Positions 8,094-17,909 are shown, counted from the first letter of the stretch. The stretch is 64,000 nucleotides of DNA from Methylobacter sp. (GCA_004299305.1 SCPZ01000097.1:124001-188000), one strand, 5' to 3'. Program-made: numbers and translations. The notes: generated from the sequence alone by a model not told the origin.

Positions 8094-10040
8094 ATGACCG
8101 ATAAGCAATCAACAAGCCCTCGCGCAATATCCGAAAACATCATTGCTGTCTTGAGCCTGCTTGGTATCGGCGGTTATCTGGTGCTGCATTATGTGCTGGA
8201 TATTGAACATAAAGTCTATACGCTGTCGTTGGATGCGGCTTTAAACTCGGCGACCGCCGAACTCTATCAGGGCCAACTCGTTGTGCCGATTGAACTGCTG
8301 TCTGTGCCGCTGCTAGCCGTGTTGGCGCTGGGCGGTATTCCGTTAGTTTATCAACTTATCGTGAAATTGAGCCAAGGCGATTGGGGCGCAGATTTGCTGG
8401 CTGGCCTTTCCATCGTCACAGCGGTGTTGCTGGATGAATATTTAGCCGGCAGCTTGGTGGTGCTGATGTTGTCCGGCGGCGTGGTGCTGGAATCCTACGC
8501 AGTGCGCAAAGCCTCATCGGTGCTTGAGGCCTTGGCTAAGCGGATGCCATCCGTCGCACATAGAAAATCGGGCGACCAGCTTGCTGACATTGGCACCGAG
8601 CAGGTTAATATCGGCGACATCTTGTTAATACTGCCGCACGAAATCTGCCCCGTTGACGGCACGGTGCTGGAAGGTTCCAGCACCATGGATGAATCCTACC
8701 TGACCGGTGAGCCGTATATGATGTCGAAAGTCAGCGGTTCCCAAGTGCTTTCCGGTGCGATCAACGGCGATTCGGCATTGACCATTCGCGCTGACAAGCT
8801 GGCTATCGACTCCCGCTATGCCAAAATCATGGAGGTGATGCAGTCTTCCGAACAATACCGCCCAAATATCAGGCGGCTAGGTGACCAGCTGGGCGCTCTA
8901 TATACGCCGTTGGCCGTGATCATTGCCTTGGCTGCCTGGGCGGTCAGCGGCGATGTGGTTCGTTTCCTTGCGGTACTGGTCATCGCCACGCCGTGTCCGT
9001 TGCTGATCGGCATCCCTGTTACTATTATCAGCTCGATTTCTTTGGCCGCGAGGCGGGAAATCATCATCAAAAATCCGGCGATTCTGGAAACCATAGGCAC
9101 TTGCCGCACGGCGATTTTCGATAAAACCGGCACCCTGACTTATGGTCGCCCCTCTCTGACGGCGCTGGTTCCTAGCGAAGGGCATAACGAGCGGGACGTG
9201 TTAACGTTAATCGCCAGCCTTGAGCGTTATTCCAAACATCCACTGTCTCGCGCTATTGTTGCAGCGGCAGAAAAATCGACTTTATCTTTATTAAACGTAA
9301 GCAATATCACCGAACTGCCGGGTGAAGGACTTAAAGGCAATGTGGCCGGAAAACAGGTTCAAATTACCAGCCGCAAAAATTTTGTCGAGCGGCGCCCGGA
9401 TGTTGCCGAAGCGTTGCCGCCTGTTACCGGCGGCCTGGAATGCGTGGTAGTAATTGACGATGCTTACGCGGCGACCCTGCAATTTCGCGACGAGGTGCGC
9501 ACCGACAGCTCATCATTTATCAACCACCTGCAACCCAGTCACCTGTTTGACAAGGTGATGCTGGTGTCCGGCGACAGGGAATCTGAAGTACGCTTCCTGG
9601 CCGACCAAGTCGGCATTAAACATGTTTATTTCAGCCAAAGCCCCGAACAAAAACTGGAGCTGGTACGGGCTGAAACCATCGCTGCAAAAACCGTGTTTCT
9701 GGGCGACGGCATCAATGACGCACCAGCGCTGACTGCCGCGACCATCGGCATAGCCTTTGGCCAGAACAGCGACATCACCGGCGAATCGGCGGATGCGGTG
9801 ATTATGGACAGTTCGTTGCTAAAGGTCGACGAACTGTTTCATATAGGTGAGAGGATGCGTAAAATTGCCTTGCAAAGCGCGGTAGGCGGCATGGCGCTAA
9901 GTTTGATAGGGATGGTTTTTGCGGGATTGGGTTATTTGACGCCGGTAGCCGGAGCTATTATCCAGGAAATCATAGATGTTCTGGCGGTATTGAATGCCTT
10001 GAGAGCAGCTATTCCACCGAAAACGCTCTCGGATTTTTAA
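8094..10040 (+). CDS. P1B-type heavy-metal-transporting ATPase (TPCP type)
   Basis: A 648-residue P-type ATPase that would move a transition metal across the inner membrane. Seen: actuator motif LTGEP, a transmembrane ATPCPLLIG segment (T299-P-C301-P302), phosphorylation motif D343-KTGTLT, the HP pair in SKHPLSRAI, and hinge GDGINDAP. There is no N-terminal HMA (MxCxxC) domain. The membrane motif is TPC, not the CPC/CPH of Zn/Cu pumps; TPC is the signature reported for the P1B-5 group, suggested to handle nickel or iron, but this protein lacks the C-terminal hemerythrin often seen there. The VIT1-type gene begins 14 nt downstream, which suggests iron or manganese handling. The metal is not established. 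Confidence 0.85.
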   Translation: MTDKQSTSPRAISENIIAVLSLLGIGGYLVLHYVLDIEHKVYTLSLDAALNSATAELYQGQLVVPIELLSVPLLAVLALGGIPLVYQLIVKLSQGDWGADLLAGLSIVTAVLLDEYLAGSLVVLMLSGGVVLESYAVRKASSVLEALAKRMPSVAHRKSGDQLADIGTEQVNIGDILLILPHEICPVDGTVLEGSSTMDESYLTGEPYMMSKVSGSQVLSGAINGDSALTIRADKLAIDSRYAKIMEVMQSSEQYRPNIRRLGDQLGALYTPLAVIIALAAWAVSGDVVRFLAVLVIATPCPLLIGIPVTIISSISLAARREIIIKNPAILETIGTCRTAIFDKTGTLTYGRPSLTALVPSEGHNERDVLTLIASLERYSKHPLSRAIVAAAEKSTLSLLNVSNITELPGEGLKGNVAGKQVQITSRKNFVERRPDVAEALPPVTGGLECVVVIDDAYAATLQFRDEVRTDSSSFINHLQPSHLFDKVMLVSGDRESEVRFLADQVGIKHVYFSQSPEQKLELVRAETIAAKTVFLGDGINDAPALTAATIGIAFGQNSDITGESADAVIMDSSLLKVDELFHIGERMRKIALQSAVGGMALSLIGMVFAGLGYLTPVAGAIIQEIIDVLAVLNALRAAIPPKTLSDF

Positions 10041-10054
10041 TAAAAGGAAACTCA

Positions 10055-10750
10055 ATGTTACCCCATCATCCCGAAATACATAGAACTCATCGTATCGGAT
10101 GGCTGCGCGCAGCCGTGCTGGGCGCAAATGACGGCATCGTGTCCACAGCCAGCCTAATCGTCGGTATTGCGGCTTCCCAGGCGACACATAACGATATAGT
10201 CTTGGCCGGTGTTGCAGGCTTGGTTGCCGGGGCGATGTCGATGGCTGCCGGTGAATATGTATCGGTCAGTTCGCAAGCCGACACCGAGCAGGCCGATTTA
10301 AAGCGTGAGCGTAAAGAGTTGGACGAAGATGAGCTGCATGAGCAAAAAGAACTGGCCGCCATCTATGTGTCGCGCGGACTCGATCCCTTACTTGCCAGGC
10401 AAGTTGCAGAACAATTGATGACTCATGATGCGCTGGGGGCACATGCCCGTGATGAATTGGGCATATCGGCAACGGGTACGGCAAAACCCATTCAGGCTGC
10501 GCTGACATCGGCCGCCACTTTTGCCGTTGGCGCAGCGCTGCCTTTATTGATTGTCATGTTTGGCCCGGATACCGATTTAATCGTGCTGGTATCATCCGCA
10601 TCGCTGCTGTTCTTAACGCTACTGGGAATTTTAGCGGCCTATACCGGAGGATCAAGCGTCATCAAGGGGGCTTTTCGTGTTACTTTCTGGGGTGCATTGG
10701 CTATGGGGCTAACTGCAGCCGTCGGTTCCGTTTTTGGGACAGTCGTGTAA
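10055..10750 (+). CDS. VIT1/CCC1-family iron/manganese transporter
   Basis: A 231-residue membrane protein of the vacuolar iron transporter (VIT1/CCC1) family. The N-terminal signature RAAVLGANDGIVSTASLIVGI (about 18-38) and the AMSMAAGEYVSVSSQADTE segment (about 60-78) carry the conserved helix residues. Three further helices occupy the C-terminal third. The charged middle (ERKELDEDELHEQKEL) is the usual cytosolic metal-binding domain. A good AAAGGAAACTCA ribosome-binding region precedes the ATG. It follows the P-type ATPase by 14 nt, so the two form a metal-transport operon. The family is Fe2+/Mn2+-specific; which ion applies here is inferred. Confidence 0.9.
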   Translation: MLPHHPEIHRTHRIGWLRAAVLGANDGIVSTASLIVGIAASQATHNDIVLAGVAGLVAGAMSMAAGEYVSVSSQADTEQADLKRERKELDEDELHEQKELAAIYVSRGLDPLLARQVAEQLMTHDALGAHARDELGISATGTAKPIQAALTSAATFAVGAALPLLIVMFGPDTDLIVLVSSASLLFLTLLGILAAYTGGSSVIKGAFRVTFWGALAMGLTAAVGSVFGTVV

Positions 10751-10754
10751 CACC

Positions 10755-11039
10755 ATGAATTGGCAGGTTTACATGATTCTTTGTACCGATGATTCGCTTT
10801 ATACCGGTATTACCATTGATGTCGCCCGGCGATTTAATCAACATGCCGACCAACAAGGCGCTAAATATTTTCGAGGCAGACAACCCAAGCAGCTGGTGTA
10901 CGTTGAAACCGGGCATGACCGCAGCTCTGCCAGTAAACGGGAAAGCGTTATAAAAAAATTGCCAAGGATTGAGAAGTTGCAACTGCTGACTTCCGATACC
11001 AACAAGGTAGGTATAAGCCATTGCAAACTCAATGGGTAA
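10755..11039 (+). CDS. GIY-YIG nuclease-domain protein (UPF0213/YhbQ-like)
   Basis: A 94-residue single-domain protein. It shows the GIY-YIG pattern as VYMILCTDDSLYTGIT, then ARRFNQHADQQGAKYFRG and a C-terminal ESVIKKL segment. The invariant Arg (RRF) and Glu (KRESVIK) are present. YhbQ-type proteins have been linked to DNA damage responses and nuclease activity, but the role is not settled. The TTG at 10734 lies inside the previous gene; the ATG at 10755, 5 nt after the preceding stop, fits the family start. Probably the last gene of the metal-transport operon. Confidence 0.88.
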   Translation: MNWQVYMILCTDDSLYTGITIDVARRFNQHADQQGAKYFRGRQPKQLVYVETGHDRSSASKRESVIKKLPRIEKLQLLTSDTNKVGISHCKLNG

Positions 11040-11206
11040 ATACCCGGCTCCATCCAATACACTGGAGCATTGATGAGACAGACTTGAATAGAGAGATTGT
11101 TTTATCAGTGTTTATGCGCTCAATTCGTATCATCCGTGTTCTATTTTCTAACTATTGAGTCGTTAGATTGTGGAATAGGGCGCTTTATTTTTTGCAAGCT
11201 AGCCGA

Positions 11207-12529
11207 TTAGTTCTTTGCCTCCAGCCAATTATTGACTTCTTGCAAATTGTCCTCTGTTATAGAACCGATGGCGCGCATAAAACGGATGCGGTTTTTGATG
11301 TATTCGTATTTAGCTTGCGCCAAATCTTTCTTGGCTGAAAATTCATTCTGTTGTGCCTTGATAACATCACCGATGGTGACTACACCATAGTGGTAGCCGT
11401 GTTCCATGGCTTCTCGCGATTTGGCGGCGGATTCCAGGGCTTTTTGTGCTGCCTTAATATGTCGCGCATTGGCGTTGGCGCTGAGAAATGAATCGCTGGT
11501 CTCTTTAATGATGGCGCGAATTGCAGCTTCGTTGTCGTTTTTGCTGATTTGCAAGCTATGCTGTGCTTCAAACAGCTGGTGGGTAGTTGTTCCACCTGAA
11601 AACAACGGCACGTTAACATTGATAGCCGCAACTTGGGTTTGTGTTGGTCCTATATTTGAACTTTGGTAGCCGGTGTTAGTGTCGTAGTAGGTAAGCTGCA
11701 AGTCAGCGACGGGCAAATATTTGGATTTTTGAGTAATCACGTTATTTTCTGCCGCTTGTATGGCGAGTTGTTTCGCCGAAACAGCTGGATTTTGACTCTG
11801 CGCCATCTCAATCCATTGTTGCAGATCGCCTTGTATTTCCTGGTAGTCAACAACGTTTCGAAGTTTGTTCAGCGCCGCCGGGGTAACGCCTGTTAATTCT
11901 CTAAGGCTCTCTTGTGCAGTCACACGCTTGCTTTCTGCTAAAATCTCGTCGGCAATGATTTGATCGAGTCGCGCTTCTACAGCATAAAGGTCGGTAACTT
12001 TTAAGATTTGCTTGGCATATTGCTTCTGTATTTGTTCAAGCTGTTTTTGGACGGCCTGTTTTTCTGTTTTGGCAAAGTCGAGTTGGTCTTCAGCTTCCAA
12101 CTCGCTGAAATAGCGGTCCACCACGTTAAACATCAATAGATTGTGGGCTTCAATAGCTTCTGCTGTGTATTGATCTTCGGCTTTCGCCGCACGCCGCCAC
12201 TCCCAAAACTTGCCAAAATCAAACAGTGTTTGACTGAGAGAGACGGTGTAGCGAGTACCCGGATAATGAGAGACTACATCGTTGTTTGTTCTCGTATTGG
12301 TTTGGTTAGTTCTATTTTCCGACCAGTTTCCGACCGCAGAAATTTGAGGCAACATTTGCCCTAGAGCCTGGCCTTTTCGCGCCGAACCTATTCCGATCTT
12401 GGCTTCGGCGCTTTTTAGCTGCGGATCGGCTTGTAACGCTTGCCGGTAAACGGTGAGCAGGTCCTCGGCTACCGCTGTTTGGGCGCCTATAAAAATCAAT
12501 AATGTAAACCAATGCCTGAATGTATTCAT
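11207..12529 (-). CDS. TolC-family outer membrane factor of type I secretion
   Basis: A 440-residue outer membrane efflux protein that forms the trimeric exit duct of a type I secretion system. A signal peptide (MNTFRHWFTLLIFIGAQTAVAED) is followed by two OEP repeats. Typical pieces are LTVYRQALQADPQLKSAEA near the N terminus, SLSQTLFDFGKF near 125 and NVPLFSGGTTTHQLFEA near 300, the two equivalent strand-to-helix transitions. It lies 5 nt after hlyD and is the last gene of the prtD-hlyD-tolC transcript. The short C terminus (NNWLEAKN) lacks the long tail of E. coli TolC. Confidence 0.9.
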   Translation of the reverse strand: MNTFRHWFTLLIFIGAQTAVAEDLLTVYRQALQADPQLKSAEAKIGIGSARKGQALGQMLPQISAVGNWSENRTNQTNTRTNNDVVSHYPGTRYTVSLSQTLFDFGKFWEWRRAAKAEDQYTAEAIEAHNLLMFNVVDRYFSELEAEDQLDFAKTEKQAVQKQLEQIQKQYAKQILKVTDLYAVEARLDQIIADEILAESKRVTAQESLRELTGVTPAALNKLRNVVDYQEIQGDLQQWIEMAQSQNPAVSAKQLAIQAAENNVITQKSKYLPVADLQLTYYDTNTGYQSSNIGPTQTQVAAINVNVPLFSGGTTTHQLFEAQHSLQISKNDNEAAIRAIIKETSDSFLSANANARHIKAAQKALESAAKSREAMEHGYHYGVVTIGDVIKAQQNEFSAKKDLAQAKYEYIKNRIRFMRAIGSITEDNLQEVNNWLEAKN

Positions 12530-12534
12530 AACCG

Positions 12535-13887
12535 TTAGTCTTCTATGAATGCGTGCGCTAAGGCATCGGTGGCGGGTTCAACCAAGTAATCAAACAAGGT
12601 TCTTTCAGAGGTTTTAATTAAAACCTCTGCCGGCATACCGGGCAATAATTGTAAATCACCCAGCTCTTTACGACTTTCCGGGGTAAGTTCGATTAGGGCT
12701 TTAAAGTAAGGATTGCCGGTTTTCTCCTCGGTAAGGCGATCAGCTGATAAATAAATAACCTTGCCATTCATTTTGGGCACTTTTGACTGTTTGAAGGCGC
12801 TAAAGCGAACCTCAGATTCTAATCCAACCGTGACTCGATCAATATCCATCAGTGACACCTGGGCGTCTATGACTAATTCGGCGTTTTGCGGAACAATTTC
12901 AAGAATAGGATGTCCAGCCAGAATGACGCTGTTTTCATTATGTACGGACAAGCCAAGCACCATGCCGCTTGCTGGCGCCGTGATTACGATACGGTTGAGT
13001 TTGTCTTGGGTGGCTGTTAACCTTTCTGACGCATCGTTAAATTGGGCTTGAACTTCGCTGAGTTTGGCGGCCACCTCTTTCTGAAAGGTTTTTTGCACTT
13101 GTAAAATATTCAACCGGGTTTCGCTAATCAGCATTTGATTGGTAGCGATCTCGGAATAGAGCTGTGCAACTTCACCGCTTTGTAAGGCATGGCTGCGTTC
13201 TAAGTCGCGTAAATGTTGCTTGTCGGCAAAGCCTTCAGCCAGCAATTCTTTTAAATCGTGAATTTCTTCGGCATAAGAGACAATCAGTTCTTTTTTGCTC
13301 TCTATCTGGCCTTGCAAGCCCTTTATCTTGCTGGAAACTTGCCCGATACGCTCATTCAGTGTCGCGATCTCGCCATCATAGGCATTCTTGCTGGAGTTAA
13401 AAACGTTATTTTCAGCTAATTTGGCTTCTATGGTTCTAGGATCCGAATCATCATCGAGCAACGCGGGATAGGTAACCTGTTTAAGCTGATCTCTTTGGGC
13501 GCGCAATCTTGCTACCTGAGCGGAAAGAGTGATAACTTGAGAGCGCGCTATCTCCAGCTGGGCTTTGAGTTGCGCATCGTCCAGCACCAACAACGGCTGG
13601 CCCTCTTGCACTATGTCACCTTCTTTAATCAGTATGTTGGCAACAATACCGCCATCAAGATGCTGTACAGTTTTTCTATGGGACTTTACCACCACAACAC
13701 CGGGAGCTAAGGCCGAACTGGCTAGAGGCGCCCAAAACGCCCAAACGATAAAAACCACAAAGGATACAATGAGTATTGCAGCGCCGATGTGCCGAATGGA
13801 CTGGTCACCGGTATTCACGGTTGCAGTAGTGGCGTTCACAGTTGCAGTAGTGGCGTTATTCACAGCGGATTTGTTTGTCATAGTCAT
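12535..13887 (-). CDS. HlyD/PrtE-type membrane fusion protein
   Basis: A 450-residue periplasmic adaptor of a type I secretion system, linking the ABC ATPase to TolC. One membrane helix lies at about residues 34-55 (AAILIVSFVVFIVWAFWAPL). A lipoyl/biotinyl-like half follows (VQHLDGGIVANILIKEGDIV, about 73-92), then a long coiled coil (about 105-290), and the second half (ITAPASGMVLGLSVHNENSV). The C terminus (LLPGMPAEVLIKTSERT) is the classic HlyD signature. Oddity: the cytosolic N terminus contains a tandem peptide repeat (NATTATV twice) from a 21-bp DNA duplication at 13820-13857. Gene order matches the PrtDEF protease-exporter class. Confidence 0.93.
   Translation of the reverse strand: MTMTNKSAVNNATTATVNATTATVNTGDQSIRHIGAAILIVSFVVFIVWAFWAPLASSALAPGVVVVKSHRKTVQHLDGGIVANILIKEGDIVQEGQPLLVLDDAQLKAQLEIARSQVITLSAQVARLRAQRDQLKQVTYPALLDDDSDPRTIEAKLAENNVFNSSKNAYDGEIATLNERIGQVSSKIKGLQGQIESKKELIVSYAEEIHDLKELLAEGFADKQHLRDLERSHALQSGEVAQLYSEIATNQMLISETRLNILQVQKTFQKEVAAKLSEVQAQFNDASERLTATQDKLNRIVITAPASGMVLGLSVHNENSVILAGHPILEIVPQNAELVIDAQVSLMDIDRVTVGLESEVRFSAFKQSKVPKMNGKVIYLSADRLTEEKTGNPYFKALIELTPESRKELGDLQLLPGMPAEVLIKTSERTLFDYLVEPATDALAHAFIED
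13820..13857. repeat. 21-bp tandem duplication inside hlyD N terminus
   Basis: A 21-bp unit beginning GTTGCAGTAGTGGCGTT is present in one full and one 17-bp copy, head to tail. It adds seven residues in frame to the cytosolic leader of the HlyD protein. Confidence 0.85.
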
Positions 13888-13893
13888 TTAATG

Positions 13894-15603
13894 TTATGCG
13901 GGGCGCGGGGCAGCGGCCATAGACGCTTGTTGTTGCAAGTGGGCGATAACTTGATCTCTTGGACCGTAAACGGCTAATGCGCCATCTTTGAGGATTAAGA
14001 GTTTGTCGACTTTCGATAATACGCTATTGCGATGGGTAATGATGATTACGGTGGATTGTTTTTGCTTAAGTTGCAAAAGCGCCTTATCCAAGGCGACTTC
14101 GCCTTGTTCGTCGAGATTGGAATTAGGCTCGTCAAGCATCACCAGTACCGGGCTGCCATAAAGCGCTCGCGCCAATCCAATACGTTGCCGTTGTCCACCA
14201 GACAAATTGCCGCCACTTGCACCTATGATGGTATCGTAACCTTCGGGGAAGCGTAAGATAAGATCATGCACATCGGCCATTTTTGCGGCCGCAACAACTT
14301 TTTCCGGATCCATATCGCCAAAACGGGCAATATTTTCACTAATCGTGCCTTCAAACAGTTCAATATCTTGCGGCAAATAGCCAATGAAACCGCCGAGGTG
14401 CTCACGATCCCAATTGAATATTTCAGCACCATCCAGGCGTACGGCGCCATTGGAGGTAGGCCAAATACCCAATATTGCTCGCGCCAATGTAGATTTTCCT
14501 GCGCCGCTGGGACCTATGACTCCGACAATATCGCCTTTTTCAATCACCAGATTGATGCCTTTGATTACCGGCGCCTTACAGCCCGGCGGTGTGACTACAG
14601 CATTTTCCAGCTGGATACGCCCTTGCGGATCGGGAAGCAGCATGTGTTCGGGCTCAGCTGGGATTTTCAGCAGAATATCGTTAAGCCGTTGGTACTGGTT
14701 GCGGGCCGCGATAAATCCTTTCCAGGTACCGATAATTTGATCAATTGGAGCCAGCGCTCTTCCCATCAGAATGGAGCCGGCGATCAAGGTGCCGGGCGAT
14801 ATTTCGCGCTCAATCGTCAAATAAGCTCCCAGGCCTAAAATCAGGGATTGCGAAGAAAGGCGGAGGACTTTGGATAATGCTGTTAACAAACCGGCGCGCG
14901 AACTGGCAAGCGCCTGTAAGTTCAAAACCTTGACCGCGCCATTCAACCAGCGCTGTCTTATTTTGCTTAGCATGCCCATCGACTCAATAACTTCGGCATT
15001 TCTAAGATTGTTGCCCAGAGCGCCTCGCGTCGCCATGGCGACATTATTGGCTTCACCTATTATTTTGGTGGTCGACATTTCAGTCGCTGCGGCGACAAGA
15101 CACAATAAAATGGCGGTAACGATTGAAAACCAGCCGTACCATGGATGAAATAAAAACAGCAACGCCAAGTATACAGGCATCCACGGCGCATCAAAAAAGG
15201 CGAATAGGCCGTTACCGGTCAGAAACTGACGCAAGCCGGTCAAATCATCTAACGGCTGTGTTGTTGCTCGTTGCCCGCCGGAATACAACGATTGCTTAAA
15301 AGCTATATGAAATAATCGCTGATTTAATAGCATTTCCAGGCGACTACTCACCCTGACCAAAATTTGCGAGCGCACCCATTCCAGGGTTGCCATAGTAATA
15401 AATACGGCTATGACTATCAGCGTCAACATCAATAAAGTTGATTTATTGCCAGTCGAAACTACGCGGTCATATACCTGCATCATGTAGATGGATGGCGTGA
15501 TCATCATAAAGTTGATGAGCATACTAAAACCAGCAGCGGATAGGAAGGCGCCCTTACAGAGCTTCAGCGCTTCCTCTAAATCAGACTTAATAGCCACTTT
15601 CAT
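13894..15603 (-). CDS. prtD: Type I secretion ABC transporter, PrtD type
   Basis: A 569-residue half-transporter: membrane domain (about residues 20-300) fused to an ABC ATPase. Walker A GPSGAGKST is at 364-372, Q-loop YLPQDIELFEG near 409, signature LSGGQ at 467-471, Walker B VLVMLDEP at 486-493 and the switch His in ITHR. The absence of an N-terminal C39 peptidase domain and the short size place it in the PrtD/AprD class that exports proteases, lipases and S-layer-like proteins with C-terminal signals. It is the first gene of a three-gene unit, 6 nt before hlyD. No RTX substrate is encoded beside it. Confidence 0.93.
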   Translation of the reverse strand: MKVAIKSDLEEALKLCKGAFLSAAGFSMLINFMMITPSIYMMQVYDRVVSTGNKSTLLMLTLIVIAVFITMATLEWVRSQILVRVSSRLEMLLNQRLFHIAFKQSLYSGGQRATTQPLDDLTGLRQFLTGNGLFAFFDAPWMPVYLALLFLFHPWYGWFSIVTAILLCLVAAATEMSTTKIIGEANNVAMATRGALGNNLRNAEVIESMGMLSKIRQRWLNGAVKVLNLQALASSRAGLLTALSKVLRLSSQSLILGLGAYLTIEREISPGTLIAGSILMGRALAPIDQIIGTWKGFIAARNQYQRLNDILLKIPAEPEHMLLPDPQGRIQLENAVVTPPGCKAPVIKGINLVIEKGDIVGVIGPSGAGKSTLARAILGIWPTSNGAVRLDGAEIFNWDREHLGGFIGYLPQDIELFEGTISENIARFGDMDPEKVVAAAKMADVHDLILRFPEGYDTIIGASGGNLSGGQRQRIGLARALYGSPVLVMLDEPNSNLDEQGEVALDKALLQLKQKQSTVIIITHRNSVLSKVDKLLILKDGALAVYGPRDQVIAHLQQQASMAAAPRPA

Positions 15604-15669
15604 TCCTAGATAACAACGTTCTCAAAAAGCCCGTATTTTTACATATTCAGCCTTAGATTGATACAAAAA

Positions 15670-15690
15670 CATGGAGGCAGGCGGTAGAGC
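15670..15690 (-). repeat. Copy of the LPP-tail element core, intergenic
   Basis: The minus strand reads GCTCTACCGCCTGCCTCCAT and then G, matching the core at 2441 and 16842 with two substitutions. It lies between prtD and the tauE-like gene. Confidence 0.6.
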
Positions 15691-15742
15691 CATACATAGC
15701 CCGGTGCAAATGCCAAGGAAGTTCTGTCAAAAGTTAACCCTG

Positions 15743-16534
15743 TCAGAACCATATCAACTTGGCTGCCATGACAAACAGCAGCAATGAGAAATAGCGTTTT
15801 AATTTTTCCGCAGGCAGTTTATGGGCCAGCTTTGCACCTATCGGGGCGGTATAAATGCTGGTTAACACGATACCTACAAAAGAAGGTACATAGATATAAC
15901 CTAAACTCCAATCAGGTAGCTGTAGCGCATCTTTACCCAATATCGCATAGCCTATCGTTCCGACTACGGCCATCGGTAAGCCGCAAGCGCTGGCTATTGC
16001 TACTGCACTACGCATCGGCGTTTGAAAATGCACTAAAAAAGGCACAATGAGAGTACCTCCGCCTATTCCTAGCAGTGACGACAACAGCCCTATAATACCT
16101 GCCACCCCAAAATCCAACGCTTTAGAAGGTTGCTGCCGCCCCGGCTTTGGCTTTAGTTGCAAGGCCATTTGTACGCCCACGCATAACAAATAGATGATAA
16201 ACATAAAGCGTAACACACCACCGGCAACATGATCCGCGACCACTGCTCCAAGCGCTGCGCCGATCATAATCCCAGGTCCCAAAGTAAATACTTTATTCCA
16301 TAATACGGAATTCAAACGATGATGCGCCAGCACCGAAGATATTGAAGTAAAAATAATAGTCGCCAGTGAAGTTGCCACCGACATAATCATGACCAGCTCT
16401 GCCGGAAATCCTTGTGCAGCAAATAATACAGCTAAAATCGGCACAATCACCAAACCTCCGCCTATACCGAAAAGCCCTGCCATTAATCCTGCGACGGCGC
16501 CCAATAAAATACTGGCTAAAAAATTTTCTACCAC
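15743..16534 (-). CDS. TauE/SafE-family sulfite/anion exporter
   Basis: A 263-residue inner-membrane protein with about eight helices, of the TauE/SafE (DUF81) family. The two internally repeated halves each begin with a GxxxGxxxGxGGGxxxVP signature: GLMAGLFGIGGGLVIVP near residue 15 and GLLSSLLGIGGGTLIVPF near 153. Family members export sulfite, sulfoacetate or other small anions; the substrate here is unknown. It stands alone, with a GGGGAATAAAG Shine-Dalgarno-like stretch before the ATG. Confidence 0.88.
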   Translation of the reverse strand: MVENFLASILLGAVAGLMAGLFGIGGGLVIVPILAVLFAAQGFPAELVMIMSVATSLATIIFTSISSVLAHHRLNSVLWNKVFTLGPGIMIGAALGAVVADHVAGGVLRFMFIIYLLCVGVQMALQLKPKPGRQQPSKALDFGVAGIIGLLSSLLGIGGGTLIVPFLVHFQTPMRSAVAIASACGLPMAVVGTIGYAILGKDALQLPDWSLGYIYVPSFVGIVLTSIYTAPIGAKLAHKLPAEKLKRYFSLLLFVMAAKLIWF

Positions 16535-17077
16535 TTTATTCCCCTTGATTATGAGTTAGGCAACCTTGTTGTCCGTCCGTATGGGTATTATGCAACAAAG
16601 GCTGGATCTCATATTATTAAATATGCGATTGAACGAGAAAAACGATTCTTAAGAAATATCCATACAAAACCCGAGTAACTACTCAGCGAGCGTTTTATTA
16701 CAGAGTAATTATGTTAAGTTTTAAGCTACTTAAAATGTATGATTGAGTTAGGCGCTTTCCTGCGAAAAATATACCCAACTGACTGGTCTTTTTACGCCTC
16801 GGCAACTGCTCCATGCGTCGCCTAAAGTGCCTACTGTTAGAGCTCTACCTCTTGCATCCATGCAGTCGTTGCAGACGAACAAAAATCCTGCGCCATTTGG
16901 GTTATTTATTCTTGGCAATCGCCTTATTAGTTTTGCTCTTAGCTTAAAAAAATCAACACACCACTCCAGTTTACATTGGTAAAAATCACAGCTTCTCAAA
17001 ATACGGCATGAAACTTTTTAGCTGGGTAGCCCTCGAATTGGGTAAAATGATAGAAAATTTTTGGATTAGTTATTTAC
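16535..17077. other. Gene-free gap containing one repeat copy
   Basis: This 543-nt stretch between tauE and ribA is AT-rich. It holds the repeat copy at 16797-16869 and probably both upstream regions. An 83-codon frame on the minus strand (16748-16999) is read from the repeat (CMDARGRALTVGTLGD) and is not a convincing gene. Nothing else is recognised. Confidence 0.5.
16797..16869 (+). repeat. Intergenic copy of the LPP-tail interspersed repeat
   Basis: Opens CCTCGGCAACTGCTCCATGC and ends in the core GCTCTACCTCTTGCATCCAT, then GCAGTCG. Both blocks match the copy at 2418-2467; here they are separated by about 22 extra bases. Confidence 0.7.
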
Positions 17078-17680
17078 GTGAAACCACAATTAGAAAACCT
17101 GGTGCAGACACCAATCCCGACTAAATACGGCGAATTTATCCTGCATTATTATAGTAATACACTTGATGACAAAGAGCATGTCGCCCTAGTTAAAGGTGTT
17201 GTTGCGGACAAAGAAAATGTGCCGGTACGCATTCATTCCGAGTGTTTTACCGGTGATGTATTAGGTTCGAGGCGTTGCGATTGTGGCGAGCAGTTGGATA
17301 TGGCCCTGCAAATGATTAATGAAGCCGGTTTCGGTGTATTGATTTATCTGCGCCAAGAAGGGCGCGGCATCGGTTTACTGAAAAAACTACAGGCTTACAA
17401 TTTGCAGGATCAAGGTATGGATACCGTTGATGCGAATATTCATCTAGGGCACCTTGCCGACGAAAGAGAATACAGCATTGCAGCTTTAATGCTGGAAAAC
17501 CTGAAAATAAAATCCATCGAATTGATCACCAATAACCCTAAAAAAATAGATGAGATGAAAAAACTCGGCATTAACGTGTCCGGTCGCATTCCAGTCGAAG
17601 CAGTGGTTCACGCTGACAATGTTGGTTATCTAAAAACCAAGGCAAAAAAAATGGCACATCTGCTGTTTGAGTCAAAATAG
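17078..17680 (+). CDS. ribA: GTP cyclohydrolase II
   Basis: A 200-residue enzyme that converts GTP to 2,5-diamino-6-ribosylamino-4(3H)-pyrimidinone 5'-phosphate, formate and pyrophosphate, the first step of riboflavin synthesis. Zn ligands are Cys56, Cys67 and Cys69 (HSECFTGDVLGSRRCDCG), close to Cys54/65/67 of E. coli RibA. The GTP-binding and catalytic segment QEGRGIGL is near residue 113, and the C-terminal TNNPKK is present. The start is a GTG at 17078; no ATG fits and the ribosome-binding site is weak. It is a stand-alone monofunctional gene, not fused to RibB and not in a rib operon. Confidence 0.95.
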   Translation: MKPQLENLVQTPIPTKYGEFILHYYSNTLDDKEHVALVKGVVADKENVPVRIHSECFTGDVLGSRRCDCGEQLDMALQMINEAGFGVLIYLRQEGRGIGLLKKLQAYNLQDQGMDTVDANIHLGHLADEREYSIAALMLENLKIKSIELITNNPKKIDEMKKLGINVSGRIPVEAVVHADNVGYLKTKAKKMAHLLFESK

Positions 17681-17909
17681 CATCAAAATCTAAGGTAAAC
17701 TTATGAACAAACGGGCTGGGTGGAACAAGAATGTTTTGAGCTATACCCGACACGGGCATAGATTGCGGCTTTTGTCCCCCTCTCCCTTCGGGCATAAGTA
17801 TCTACACAACTCTGCCTAAAAATTACTGGACCGTTGCTTTCAATTTATCCAGCTCCTCTTGAGAATAGGCCTGCCTAATCTTAACACCTATCACTTTGTT
17901 TAAATGGCA

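Noticed and set aside
16748..16999. 83-codon minus-strand frame with CMDARGRALTVGTLGD
   Set aside because: The sequence is translated interspersed repeat; no upstream ribosome-binding site.
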